Positions 17,063 through 25,398 are shown, counted from the stretch's first letter. The stretch is 64,000 nucleotides of DNA from Bacteroidota bacterium (GCA_018268055.1 JAFDXF010000086.1:1-64000), one strand, 5' to 3'. The notes: generated by a model from the letters alone, not told the origin. Numbers and translations: made by a program.

Positions 17063-17099
17063 AATGTTGATGCCCCCCGATTCTATCGGGGCGGGATCA
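17063..17099 (+). repeat. Degenerate tandem copy of the tRNA-Lys 3' half
   Basis: 37 bases, the same length as tRNA positions 17023-17059 and 40 bases downstream. The first seven bases (AATGTTG) and the last nine (GCGGGATCA) are identical. The differing centre still pairs as a T-stem (CCCCG/CGGGG with a 7-base loop). Overall 24 of 37 positions match. It has no 5' half, so it cannot be a working tRNA. Confidence 0.7.
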
Positions 17100-17109
17100 T
17101 AAAATAAAA

Positions 17110-17136
17110 AAGCCATCTATTTCAGGTGGCTTTTTT
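17110..17136 (+). terminator. Intrinsic terminator after tRNA-Lys
   Basis: AAGCCATCT (17110-17118), loop ATTTC, AGGTGGCTT (17124-17132), running into TTTTTT (17131-17136). It is also the left part of repeat 17110-17169. Confidence 0.8.
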
Positions 17137-17169
17137 GTTTTACAAAATGTTGGGGCACCCCCGATTCAA
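17110..17169 (+). repeat. Left flanking repeat of the higBA islet
   Basis: 60 bases matching 18081-18139 at about 52 positions. The unit is a terminator-like hairpin, then TTTTGTTTTACAAAATGTTG and a tRNA-derived tail (CCCCCGATTCAA). Its AATGTTGGGGC word matches the tRNA-Lys sequence at 17023 exactly. Confidence 0.75.
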
Positions 17170-17223
17170 CCTTAAGGGAAGAACCAAAATACATTCTCTT
17201 GCATTAATCTTTTTTCATTATAC

Positions 17224-17254
17224 TTCCCACTGTGGGAAATTGTATTTATTTTTG
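17224..17254 (+). promoter_or_regulatory. higBA operator and promoter
   Basis: A perfect palindrome TTCCCAC-T-GTGGGAA (17224-17238) lies where the -33 region should be, 8 bases before the exact -7 element TATTTTTG (17247-17254). The toxin ATG at 17264 is only 9 bases after the -7 element, so the leader is very short. The layout fits repression by the HigA antitoxin. Confidence 0.7.
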
Positions 17255-17263
17255 CTTTAGAAC

Positions 17264-17560
17264 ATGAGAATATTTTCTAAAGGCACATTAAGATTATTTT
17301 GGGAAAAGCATCCCGATTCACGTATATCGTTAGGATCGTGGTATGAACTGGTGGAGCAGAAAGAATACAAAAATCCTCACGATGTGATTCTGGACTTTCC
17401 TAGTACCGACCAAGTAGGAAATGGACGTATCGTTTTCAATATTGCTCATAACAAATACAGGCTTATTGCAAAGTTCCAGTACACAATACAGGCTGTGTTT
17501 GTAAGATTCATTGGCACACATAAAGAGTACGACCAAATTGAGGATATAAAAAATATTTAG
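17264..17560 (+). CDS. higB: HigB-type toxin (mRNA interferase)
   Basis: 98 residues, RelE-superfamily HigB branch, which cleaves mRNA on the ribosome. The family pattern is clear: an N-terminal TLRLFWEKHPDSRISLGSWYEL segment, then NGRIVFNIAHNKYRLIAKFQY and VFVRFIGTHKEYDQI, with the conserved Asn/Lys/Tyr/Arg and the FIGTHxEYD end. The antitoxin gene follows after 18 bases. The toxin-first order is typical of higBA. Confidence 0.92.
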   Translation: MRIFSKGTLRLFWEKHPDSRISLGSWYELVEQKEYKNPHDVILDFPSTDQVGNGRIVFNIAHNKYRLIAKFQYTIQAVFVRFIGTHKEYDQIEDIKNI

Positions 17561-17578
17561 TTTTTAAAATAAAGTAAC

Positions 17579-17968
17579 ATGAACAGCAATACAATGATGA
17601 TTAAACCCATTACCAATAAGAAAGAGTTTGAAGAAGCATCTGCATTAATAGATAGCTTGGTGGATGCCGATTTAATCAAAAACAAAGCAGATAGACAAAA
17701 GGCTTTAGCGGTTTTGGAGGCTGTTACAATTTTAGCTACTGAATATGAAAAAAAACATTTCCCAGTTCCAAATCCTGACCCTATAGAAGCAATCAAAGAA
17801 AGAATGCACCAACTAAACCTTACACAAAAAGATGTAGCTCCTTATTTTGGAGGTCATAACAGGGTGTCAGAGGTGCTAAATAGAAAAAGAAACCTTACCC
17901 TCAATATGATAAAATCATTGCATCAAAATTTAAAAATCCCAGCAGATATTTTGTTGAGTGCCAAATAA
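17579..17968 (+). CDS. higA: HigA-type antitoxin with helix-turn-helix
   Basis: 129 residues. The N-terminal half (1-65) is the toxin-binding region. The C-terminal half carries an XRE-like helix-turn-helix: IKERMHQLNLTQKDVAPYFGGHNRVSEVLNRKR (about 65-100). The start could also be the Met at 17594 (MIKPITNK), which would match other HigA proteins better. It should bind the palindrome upstream of higB. The pair sits between direct repeats beside a tRNA, which suggests the module arrived by transfer. Confidence 0.92.
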   Translation: MNSNTMMIKPITNKKEFEEASALIDSLVDADLIKNKADRQKALAVLEAVTILATEYEKKHFPVPNPDPIEAIKERMHQLNLTQKDVAPYFGGHNRVSEVLNRKRNLTLNMIKSLHQNLKIPADILLSAK

Positions 17969-18080
17969 GGGTTTAAGTGTCTTTGGTTATCAGCACCTAA
18001 GCAACAGATAATTCCGATAGTTTCTGCAATTCTTTCCAAAAATGGTTCGATATCTGTATTAAATAGTCTTCATAACATGA

Positions 18081-18139
18081 AAGTCATCTATTGCAGATGG
18101 CATTTTTGTTTTACAAAATGTTGATGCCCCCCGATTCAA
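18081..18139 (+). repeat. Right flanking repeat of the higBA islet
   Basis: 59 bases matching 17110-17169. Here the tail reads AATGTTGATGCCCCCCGATTC, identical over 21 bases to the tRNA-derived copy at 17063-17083. The hairpin (AAGTCATCT...AGATGGCATTTTT) is less perfect than the left one. Confidence 0.75.
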
Positions 18140-18228
18140 TTAAATCCTTATAAGAATTAACCACGCATTTATTTTAGTAATTTTTTTTTATCATAGTACA
18201 ATAATATTTGTAGTTTTAGGCTATAAAC

Positions 18229-18360
18229 ATGCCCCCAAAGGAATTTTTTAACCCTTTCGTTCAAAAAAATATTTTGAAAGTTCGGTTAAGAATAATGACG
18301 AAAAAAACCAGAAAGAGAAAAACCAAGAAGAACATTACTTATTCAGACTCGTACAAGTGA
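18229..18360 (+). CDS. Possible very short basic protein (43 residues)
   Basis: An ATG-to-TGA frame of 43 codons. The predicted peptide is strongly basic in its second half (MTKKTRKRKTKK) and ends in YSDSYK. There is no recognisable ribosome site, consensus promoter or known family. It may be chance in AT-rich DNA or a gene fragment. Confidence 0.2.
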   Translation: MPPKEFFNPFVQKNILKVRLRIMTKKTRKRKTKKNITYSDSYK

Positions 18361-18465
18361 TTTATAGAGATTGCGTAACATAACAAGTTGGTCAGTTTCA
18401 AAAATAAAATCCTCCCCTATCCAAAATAGTATTTTTTATTAATCAGAAACATAAACCATTGAATT

Positions 18466-19443
18466 ATGAAAAAATTCATCAAGTACTTCGTGTATTTTTT
18501 AGGAGTCGCCGTTCTTTTAATTTTAGGTGCAATCGTCTATCTGAAATTCTTTTTACCCAACACAGGTCCCGCCCCTGATTTAAAAGTGGATATGAGCACT
18601 GAAAATATTGAACGGGGAAAATATTTGGCAAACCATGTTTCCGTTTGTATTGATTGCCATTCTACCCGTGACTGGAGCACTTTCTCCGGCCCATTGGTAG
18701 TAGGCACAGAAGGAAAGGGCGGTGGAATTTTTAACCAACAACTTGGTTTCCCCGGAACATACTTTGCACCAAATCTTACACCATATCACTTAAAAGATTG
18801 GACAGACGGTGAAATTTTCAGGGCGATAACAACCGGTGTTTCTAAAGACGGAAGAGCATTATTTAATGTAATGCCATACCTACACTTCGGGAAAATGGAC
18901 AAAAAAGATATTGAAGCAATCATTGCATATATCAGAACTCTAAAGCCCATTGAAAACAACGTTTCATCATCCAGTTCAGATTTTCCAATGAACTTTTTAA
19001 TCAACACTTTGCCAGAAAAAGCACAATTCACTACGATGCCGGCAAAATCAGATGAATTAAATTATGGCAGCTATGTAATCAATGCTGCAGGATGTGCGGA
19101 ATGCCACACAAAACGAGAAAAGGGAAAACCTGTAGGAAAGCCTTTTGCAGGTGGCTTCGAATTCAAATTACCTGATGGAAGTGTATTAACCTCCGCAAAC
19201 ATTACACCTGATAAAGTTACCGGCATTGGAACTTGGACGAAAGAAGAGTTTATTCAAAAATTTAAAATGTACACAGATAGCTCTTTTGTAAATCATAAAG
19301 TAAACCGTGGTGAATTACAAACTTTGATGCCCTGGACAATGTATTCTGGAATGAAAACAGAAGATTTGGAAGCCATCTTTACTTACCTACAAAGCGTTGC
19401 ATCTGTCAATAATAAAATTGAAAAATTTAAGCCGGCAAAATAA
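18466..19443 (+). CDS. Membrane-anchored dihaem cytochrome c
   Basis: 325 residues. An uncleaved N-terminal helix (FIKYFVYFLGVAVLLILGAIVYL) anchors two cytochrome c domains on the periplasmic side. Haem motifs are CIDCH (61-65) and CAECH (210-214). Each domain has a later Met as possible distal ligand (LFNVMPY, LMPWTMY). The layout resembles cytochrome subunits of alcohol, aldehyde or sugar dehydrogenases, which hold two or three such domains. It is not next to a dehydrogenase; the GMC enzyme lies 26 kb away. It stands as a single gene. Confidence 0.88.
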   Translation: MKKFIKYFVYFLGVAVLLILGAIVYLKFFLPNTGPAPDLKVDMSTENIERGKYLANHVSVCIDCHSTRDWSTFSGPLVVGTEGKGGGIFNQQLGFPGTYFAPNLTPYHLKDWTDGEIFRAITTGVSKDGRALFNVMPYLHFGKMDKKDIEAIIAYIRTLKPIENNVSSSSSDFPMNFLINTLPEKAQFTTMPAKSDELNYGSYVINAAGCAECHTKREKGKPVGKPFAGGFEFKLPDGSVLTSANITPDKVTGIGTWTKEEFIQKFKMYTDSSFVNHKVNRGELQTLMPWTMYSGMKTEDLEAIFTYLQSVASVNNKIEKFKPAK

Positions 19444-19571
19444 AATTAATAGAAACATCACTTTGCTAAATATTGTTTGCAGATTCATTTTAAAAAGAGA
19501 TTCATCAAGAAAGATCAGTCTCTTTTTTCTTTGTATTTTTTCAATTAGGTTTGTGGCTACAAACAATATCT

Positions 19572-20381
19572 ATGGTTGATTATTTTAAAAATAAAGTTGT
19601 CGTCGTTACAGGCGGCACAGAAGGAATTGGTAAAGCATTGGTGATTCTATTAATCAACCAAGGTGCGAAAGTAGCTACCTGTGGTCGTAATCATGATAAA
19701 CTATATCAACTGCAGACTGAATACCCTTCTGCCAATTTACTTACAGTAGTAGCAGATGTGAGCAATGAAAATGATTGCAGACATTTTATAGAAGCAACTA
19801 TAAAAACTTTTGGCTGCGTGGATGTACTGATAAATAATGCCGGTGTTTCTATGCGTGCTTTATTTAAAGACACCACACCTGATGTGATTAAAAAAGTAAT
19901 GGACATTAATTTCTATGGCACTGTTTATTGTACCAAATATGCTTTAGATTCTATTATCCGGAAAAAAGGATCAATCGTAGGTGTATCATCCATAGCAGGG
20001 TATCGTGGATTGCCGGGACGCAGTGGTTATTCTGCCAGCAAGTTTGCCGTGCAAGGATGGCTCGAAGCGTTGCGCACTGAGTTGATGGACGATGGCGTAA
20101 ACGTAATGTGGGTGTGCCCCGGATTCACCACTTCCAATATTCGCAATGCGGCTTTAAATAAAGAAGGGAATCAACACGGTGAAACACCAATGGATGAAGG
20201 GAAAATGATGAGTGCCGAAGAATGTGCACAGCATATCTTAACTTCCATAAGAAGAAAGAAAAGAACATTGGTGCTGACCTTTACCGGAAAGAGAACAGTA
20301 TTTATGCAAAAATTTTTTCCAAGATTGGCAGATAAATTCACACATAAATTCTTTTTCAAAGAGGGTAAACTTATAAAATAA
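19572..20381 (+). CDS. Short-chain dehydrogenase/reductase (SDR)
   Basis: 269 residues from the ATG at 19572; an earlier in-frame ATG would add only MWLQTIS, and an exact -7 element (TAGGTTTG, 19546-19553) overlaps it. Classical SDR landmarks: cofactor loop VVTGGTEGIGKAL (11-23), DVLINNAGVS, the catalytic Ser (SSIAG) and the Tyr-x3-Lys in GYSASKFA. It oxidises or reduces a hydroxyl/keto group with NAD(P)H. The basic tail (FFKEGKLIK) suggests loose membrane contact. The next gene follows after 15 bases. Confidence 0.88.
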   Translation: MVDYFKNKVVVVTGGTEGIGKALVILLINQGAKVATCGRNHDKLYQLQTEYPSANLLTVVADVSNENDCRHFIEATIKTFGCVDVLINNAGVSMRALFKDTTPDVIKKVMDINFYGTVYCTKYALDSIIRKKGSIVGVSSIAGYRGLPGRSGYSASKFAVQGWLEALRTELMDDGVNVMWVCPGFTTSNIRNAALNKEGNQHGETPMDEGKMMSAEECAQHILTSIRRKKRTLVLTFTGKRTVFMQKFFPRLADKFTHKFFFKEGKLIK

Positions 20382-20396
20382 ATAATCGTAGAAACA

Positions 20397-21206
20397 TTGT
20401 CACTTATTACACTCATATCAGATATTGGACACCCAGATTATTTAGTCGGTATCATCAAATCAAAATTGATGAGAGCCGTTCCGGATATGCCCATTTTAGA
20501 TATCACACATAATGTTACTCCCTTTAATTATCCGCAGGCAGCATATATATGCCGTAATACTTTTCAAAATTTTCCTGATTATACTTACCACATCATTTTG
20601 ATTAACTTATTTGATGCAAATCCAAAGCAACTATTACTCGCTTTCCACAATAATCAATATATACTGTGTGCAGATAACGGACTACTTACAATGATTTTAG
20701 AAGAAACACCTGAAATAGTAATTGGGCTACCCATAGAAAAAGGCAAAGACTTAAATGCACTCACTTTAGTAGAAGTAATGGGACAGGCAATTCATCGCAT
20801 TGCCAATGGCGAACCAATCAAAGACATCGGCATTGCTGATGCTACTTATATAGAAAAAAAACCCATCAAACCTTCAGAAACAGAAAATCTGATAGAGGGC
20901 CACATTATTTTTATAGATAGCTTTGGAAACGTTGTAGTCAACATCACAAAAGATATTTTTGAAGGAAAAAGGAAAGGAAGAAATTATAATATCACCATTA
21001 GAAACATTGAAGGCATTAGAAAAATAAGCAATACTTATGCGGACGTACACGAAGGAGAAAAATTAGCTTTATTTAATAGTGCAAATTATCTAGAAATAGC
21101 TATCAATAAAGGAAATGCCGCCGGATTGTTTGGCTTGATTGGTTATTCTGAAAAATCTATACAAAGTCAACTTTCTTATCAAACAGTTAAGATACACTTT
21201 CTCTAA
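20397..21206 (+). CDS. SAM hydroxide adenosyltransferase (DUF62 family)
   Basis: 269 residues starting from TTG (20397-20399), since no ATG fits the conserved N-terminus SLITLISDIGHPDYLVG. The family hydrolyses S-adenosylmethionine to adenosine and methionine using an Asp-Arg/His-activated water. Visible: the start LISDIGHPDY (Asp and Tyr of the active site), ITHNVTPFNY, DNGLLTMIL, and the C-terminal IDSFGNVVVNI (substrate Ser-Phe-Gly-Asn). It is linked to the SDR gene. The physiological role of the family is unclear. Confidence 0.88.
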   Translation: MSLITLISDIGHPDYLVGIIKSKLMRAVPDMPILDITHNVTPFNYPQAAYICRNTFQNFPDYTYHIILINLFDANPKQLLLAFHNNQYILCADNGLLTMILEETPEIVIGLPIEKGKDLNALTLVEVMGQAIHRIANGEPIKDIGIADATYIEKKPIKPSETENLIEGHIIFIDSFGNVVVNITKDIFEGKRKGRNYNITIRNIEGIRKISNTYADVHEGEKLALFNSANYLEIAINKGNAAGLFGLIGYSEKSIQSQLSYQTVKIHFL

Positions 21207-21238
21207 CAATAACACGCCATTATACTCCTTAAATTCCG

Positions 21239-21268
21239 TTGATGGAGTACTGATAATCCCTATTTTTG
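21239..21268 (+). promoter_or_regulatory. Consensus promoter for the GT117 gene
   Basis: TTG (21239-21241), 19 bases, TATTTTTG (21261-21268), close to ideal. Just after it, ACCCCTAAAAAAAGGGT (21271-21287) can form a short hairpin in the leader. The ATG is at 21304. Confidence 0.75.
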
Positions 21269-21303
21269 CTAACCCCTAAAAAAAGGGTAAAAAATCATTT
21301 TTT

Positions 21304-24300
21304 ATGAACTTCAGAAAAACGAACAACTTGACAGGCTGGGCTGTTTTTATCTTTGCCTTCCTCGTTTATTTTTTGACAAGAGAAGCAAAAGGCAGCTTGT
21401 GGGATTGCGGTGAATTTGTAGCTTGTGCAGATCAGTTAGGTATGCCCCACTCTCCCGGCGCACCTATGTTTGTATTACTTGGTCGCTTTTTCATCATACT
21501 ATTTGGCGATAATGGAATGACTGCTGCCAATGCCGTAAACACAATGAGTGCAATGGCAAGCGGTTTTACCATTCTTTTTATTTTCTGGAGTATCACACAC
21601 TTTGCTCGTAAAATGTATGTGAGTGCAGGTGAGCAATTAACGACGCAACAACTTTTCACTGTCATGGCATCCGGTGTAGTTGGCGCATTGGCTTATACTT
21701 TTAGCGATTCATTCTGGTATAGTGCAGGTGAAGGTGAGGTTTATGCCTTGTCTTCTTTTTTTACAGCTTTAGTTTTTTGGCTCATGCTGAAATGGGAGCA
21801 CGCCGATGAAAAAGCAGGAGCAGATCCTGTACAAAGAACTTTAAGCGACCGGTGGATTGTTTTCCTATTCTTCACAATGGGACTTTCTATTGGTGTTCAC
21901 TTATTAAACCTTTTAACGATTCCTGCCATTGTAATGATATACTATTATCGTCGTTACAAGGTAAGTACAAAGGGCGCCATCATTGCATTTTTGATTGGTT
22001 GTTTGATTACCGGAATCGTGCAAGTGGGCGTTATACAATATTCAATGAAAGCTGCCGGTCAGTTTGATATTTTCTTTACCAACAGTTTAGGAATGCCTTT
22101 CTTCTATGGCTTTGCTTTTTATTTTATCTTATTAGCTGCGATTATAGCTTTAGCACTCAGATTTAAAGAGAGTAAGATGACTCAAGCAAAGGTTACAGTA
22201 TGGTTTGCTTTATTTCTTTTTGTATCGGCTCTTCCTTTCATTATAAAATTAGGTTCCGGTTTACAATTTTTCCCGCTGATCATTGTATTAGGTTTGGCAT
22301 TTGCAATTGGATATTTTTTAAAACCAAGCGCACTGCGTATGATCAAACTGGCGCTTTGGTGTTATGCTTTTATAATGCTCGGTTACTTTATGTATTTCAC
22401 TGTGTTGATCCGTTCGAATGCCAACCCGGGTATTGATATGGTAAAAGTGGACAATCCAATTTCTTTAGTTTACTATTTGAGCCGCGAGCAGTATGGTGAG
22501 GCGCCGCTTGTTTATGGCCCGCATTTTATGGCAAATTATAAAGAAGATCCTGAAAGACCGGGGCGTGTAGCAATGCAAAAAGGTGAAATGGAATATGTGC
22601 GTGGCAAGAATAAATATATTGCTGTAGGTATTAAAAGTAAACCTATTTATGAAGATGCTGATTTGCAAGTGTTCCCAAGGGTTTGGGATAGTGATAATCA
22701 GCAAGGCCATGTGGACTTTTATGCCGATTGGTTGAATTTGAGAGAATATGACCAGAGTGGCAGACAGACCGGCTATAAACCTCCAACCTATGGAGATAAT
22801 ATGGAATGGTTCTTCTCCTATCAAATGGGCTTTATGTACTGGCGTTATTTTATGTGGAACTTCTCCGGTAAACAAAATGATATTCAAGGATATGGAAATA
22901 AAATGCATGGCAACTGGATTTCCGGTATTCCATTGATGGATAATGCACGCTTAGGCGACCAATCTAAAATGCCGGATGCATTAACCAAGAGTAAAGGCCA
23001 CAACACTTTATTTATGCTGCCTTTCTTATTAGGTATCGTAGGTTGTATCTATCAATATTTGCGAAATAAAAAAGATTGGGTAGTGAACTTTCTACTCTTC
23101 TTTATGACCGGTATCGCTATTGTATTCTACCTGAATCAAGCAGGAAATCAACCACGTGAACGGGACTATGCTTATGTAGGATCATTCTATGCATTTGCTA
23201 TCTGGATCGGTTTAGGTGTGATTGGTTTTGTAAAAACTGTAACTGAGAAAAAAGATAAACGCCTGTTTATGGACATGCTGATATATGGTGGCGTACTTAC
23301 TTTCTTCATTACATTAATGAGTAGTATGCCCGGCTCCGGTAGTGATATACTAACTACTTCATTGATAGCTACTGCTCTTTATCTGGCTTTTATGGCCGGT
23401 ATTACTTATTTGCTAAAAGCAATTTCAAAAGCAGGCGAAAATTTGAAAGGTTTAAATATAGCAACCACTGCAGTGTGTCTTGTAATTCCGGTAGTAATGT
23501 GGAATCAGGAATGGGATGATCATAACCGCAGCCATAAAACTACTGCACCCGACTTAGCAGTTGACTATTTAGAAAGCTGCGCACCAAATGCTGTTCTTTT
23601 CACCTTTGGTGATAATGATACTTATCCACTGTGGTATGCGCAAGAAGTAGAAGGGGTACGTAGAGATATTCGAATCATCAATACAAGTTTATTAGGCATT
23701 GATTGGTATATTAATCAACTTAGATCTAAAGTAAACAATGCAGATTCCGTAGATGTGATCTGGACACCGGAACAAGTAGAAGGTCATAACAGAGAATATT
23801 TACGTTACAAACAAAGTGGTAGCCCTGAGGTTTTTTATAATTTATTCAACATTATGAAAAATACGATGGGCAAACCAAAACTTGACCCTGAAACAGGAAG
23901 AGATGTAGGCCCTGATAGTTGGCCAATATCTCGCTATTTTATCACTGTTGATACTAATGCTGTAAGACAGAATAAAACTGTAAATAGTGATGATGCAATT
24001 ATTCCTGAGATGAGATGTGAAATACCTAAATCTAAATTAGATGGAGGTCTTAGCAAGAGTGATTTTGCAATGCTGAACATCATTGCATCAAATGCAGAAA
24101 ACGGATGGAAACGCCCAATCTATTTCACTTCAGATTTTGGTTCATTAGGTTTTGGACAGTATCTGCGTAAGGATGGATTATCTTACAGATTGATACCTGT
24201 TGCCTCTACTTATAGCCCTACAGAATGGACGGTTGATGAAACACTTCGCCAAATGGGCTTGAGTACTCAATTAGATTTTAATAATACAGAAGCATCTTAT

Positions 24301-24861
24301 CAAAACTTAGAAAACAAATACAAGTTTGGCAATGCGGGAATAAAAGGTGTTTATTATGACGAAGAGAACCGCAGACACATTCTCGACATCCGTGAAATAT
24401 TTGCTGAAGCAGCCGGCGACTTAGCAAACAAAGGACGTAAAGATGAAGCGACTAAACTATTGAGTAAACTGGAAAATGGAATTGATACTTACAATCTTCC
24501 GTATGCCATGCCAAGTAGATTCTATGGAAGTAGTCACAACCAAACAAGCTTAATTTTACTTGAAGCCTATTACAAAGCAGGCAATAAAGAAATGGCTGAT
24601 AAAGTAGAACAGGCTTTGCGCAAGGATATGGCTCAGCAAAAAGCATACTATGAATATATGCGTGATGCCCGACCAAATGATTATGAATCCTTCAAGCGTA
24701 GTGAAGAAATTCTCAATAAAATTTATATGAATGCATTGGATGCGATTGAAGCTAAATATGCGCCTGCTACTCCAGCAGCAAAACCTGAAACAAGCGGTGC
24801 ACCGGGACAATTAAAACCAGCAGCCGATACGACTAAAAAGAAAGACACAACGAAGCCCTAA
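21304..24861 (+). CDS. Glycosyltransferase family 117 (DUF2723) membrane protein
   Basis: 1185 residues. The first half is a many-helix membrane domain that begins with the signature LWDCGEFVACADQLGMPHSP, where Asp and Glu are like the catalytic acids of GT-C protein O-mannosyltransferases. Further helices run to about 720. The periplasmic C-terminal part has TFGDNDTYPLWYAQEVEGVR and a helical-repeat end, then a Pro/Ala/Lys-rich tail (from about 1155). The family is found mainly in Bacteroidota and is thought to glycosylate secreted proteins. It has its own promoter, and a strong terminator follows. Confidence 0.88.
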   Translation: MNFRKTNNLTGWAVFIFAFLVYFLTREAKGSLWDCGEFVACADQLGMPHSPGAPMFVLLGRFFIILFGDNGMTAANAVNTMSAMASGFTILFIFWSITHFARKMYVSAGEQLTTQQLFTVMASGVVGALAYTFSDSFWYSAGEGEVYALSSFFTALVFWLMLKWEHADEKAGADPVQRTLSDRWIVFLFFTMGLSIGVHLLNLLTIPAIVMIYYYRRYKVSTKGAIIAFLIGCLITGIVQVGVIQYSMKAAGQFDIFFTNSLGMPFFYGFAFYFILLAAIIALALRFKESKMTQAKVTVWFALFLFVSALPFIIKLGSGLQFFPLIIVLGLAFAIGYFLKPSALRMIKLALWCYAFIMLGYFMYFTVLIRSNANPGIDMVKVDNPISLVYYLSREQYGEAPLVYGPHFMANYKEDPERPGRVAMQKGEMEYVRGKNKYIAVGIKSKPIYEDADLQVFPRVWDSDNQQGHVDFYADWLNLREYDQSGRQTGYKPPTYGDNMEWFFSYQMGFMYWRYFMWNFSGKQNDIQGYGNKMHGNWISGIPLMDNARLGDQSKMPDALTKSKGHNTLFMLPFLLGIVGCIYQYLRNKKDWVVNFLLFFMTGIAIVFYLNQAGNQPRERDYAYVGSFYAFAIWIGLGVIGFVKTVTEKKDKRLFMDMLIYGGVLTFFITLMSSMPGSGSDILTTSLIATALYLAFMAGITYLLKAISKAGENLKGLNIATTAVCLVIPVVMWNQEWDDHNRSHKTTAPDLAVDYLESCAPNAVLFTFGDNDTYPLWYAQEVEGVRRDIRIINTSLLGIDWYINQLRSKVNNADSVDVIWTPEQVEGHNREYLRYKQSGSPEVFYNLFNIMKNTMGKPKLDPETGRDVGPDSWPISRYFITVDTNAVRQNKTVNSDDAIIPEMRCEIPKSKLDGGLSKSDFAMLNIIASNAENGWKRPIYFTSDFGSLGFGQYLRKDGLSYRLIPVASTYSPTEWTVDETLRQMGLSTQLDFNNTEASYQNLENKYKFGNAGIKGVYYDEENRRHILDIREIFAEAAGDLANKGRKDEATKLLSKLENGIDTYNLPYAMPSRFYGSSHNQTSLILLEAYYKAGNKEMADKVEQALRKDMAQQKAYYEYMRDARPNDYESFKRSEEILNKIYMNALDAIEAKYAPATPAAKPETSGAPGQLKPAADTTKKKDTTKP

Positions 24862-24879
24862 AAGCGTATTCAACCAATA

Positions 24880-24916
24880 AAAAATGCCTGTCTTTAATTT
24901 GAAGACAGGCATTTTT
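24880..24916 (+). terminator. Intrinsic terminator after the GT117 gene
   Basis: AAAAATGCCTGTCTT (24880-24894) and AAGACAGGCATTTTT (24902-24916) are perfect 15-base arms around a 7-base loop. The T-rich end makes it a strong terminator. Confidence 0.9.
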
Positions 24917-24977
24917 CGTTTATCCCTTAAATTTTATTCAACCAGATTAAACCATCATAAACAATATTAGCAATTTC

Positions 24978-25029
24978 CAACCACCTTAAACAATTTCCTT
25001 ATAACGCTAATGCCTTTATAAAATCACTC
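24978..25029 (-). pseudogene. Relic of a second hutG 3' end
   Basis: 52 bases matching 25378-25429, the real end of hutG, at 46 positions, exactly 400 bases away. Read on the minus strand both copies encode SDFIKALAL and a stop. The four differences inside these codons (aag/aaa, gca/gcg, tta/ttg, gcg/gca) are all silent. A stop codon lies a few codons upstream, so only the tail survives. Confidence 0.75.
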
Positions 25030-25067
25030 CCGACTTGTCCGTTTTAGGTTAGCAAATTCATTTTATC

Positions 25068-25250
25068 GCATGATGTGCCGCTACGCTTGCATCATGCTCC
25101 ATGTATTCTTGCCTTTCAGGCAATATCCCAAGGAAGAATTCTCATTATTTTTTTGAAGACTACACAAGGCTGAAAGCCTTGTATTTTTCTAGCACGAGGC
25201 ATCGCCTTGTGCTATTTGTATTCAATAGTTTAACCACGCCCTGAAAGGGC
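25068..25250. repeat. Cluster of five short palindromes with TGAAA/TTTCA loops
   Basis: GCATGATG/CATCATGC (25068-25097); TTGCC-TTTCA-GGCAA (25109-25123); ACAAGGC-TGAAA-GCCTTGT (25164-25182); GCACGAGGC-ATC-GCCTTGTGC (25192-25212); GCCC-TGAAA-GGGC (25238-25250). Three share the same loop word or its complement. This looks like an REP-type intergenic cluster; no transposase is near. Confidence 0.65.
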
Positions 25251-25398
25251 AACATTAATAAAATTTTCTTGTTCAGTTGTTGCACATGACCATATATCCA
25301 CACACATTGCCTACATCTTTGTTTGTAATACACGAAGCAAGGCGTAGGTATTTTACCTTTATCAATTAATTTTTATTCAACCACCTAAAACTATTTCC

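Larger units (their letters stand above)
17969..18465. other. 497-base region after higBA, mostly non-coding
   Basis: Contains the right flanking repeat (18081-18139) and, at 18229-18360, a doubtful 43-codon frame. The rest is AT-rich, with no consensus promoter seen before the cytochrome gene. No other gene is supported. Confidence 0.6.
24917..25398. other. 482-base gap with a hutG relic and hairpin cluster
   Basis: No intact gene. It holds the hutG-tail relic at 24978-25029, the hairpin cluster 25068-25250 and a partial third copy of the word TTTTATTCAACCA (24942-24954, cf. 25371-25383). Confidence 0.75.

Noticed and set aside
17060..18465. An integrase gene for the tRNA-Lys site
   Set aside because: All frames in the interval were examined; only higB, higA and one doubtful 43-codon frame exist.
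19530..19553. Full promoter TTTG...TAGGTTTG before the SDR gene
   Set aside because: The spacer is only 12 bases; the -7 element alone is noted under the gene.
22465..22908. 147-codon minus-strand frame inside the GT117 gene
   Set aside because: Antisense shadow of a long conserved gene, no motif.
25041..25370. CRISPR array from the repeated palindromes
   Set aside because: The units differ in stem, have no regular spacing or spacers, and no cas gene is present.
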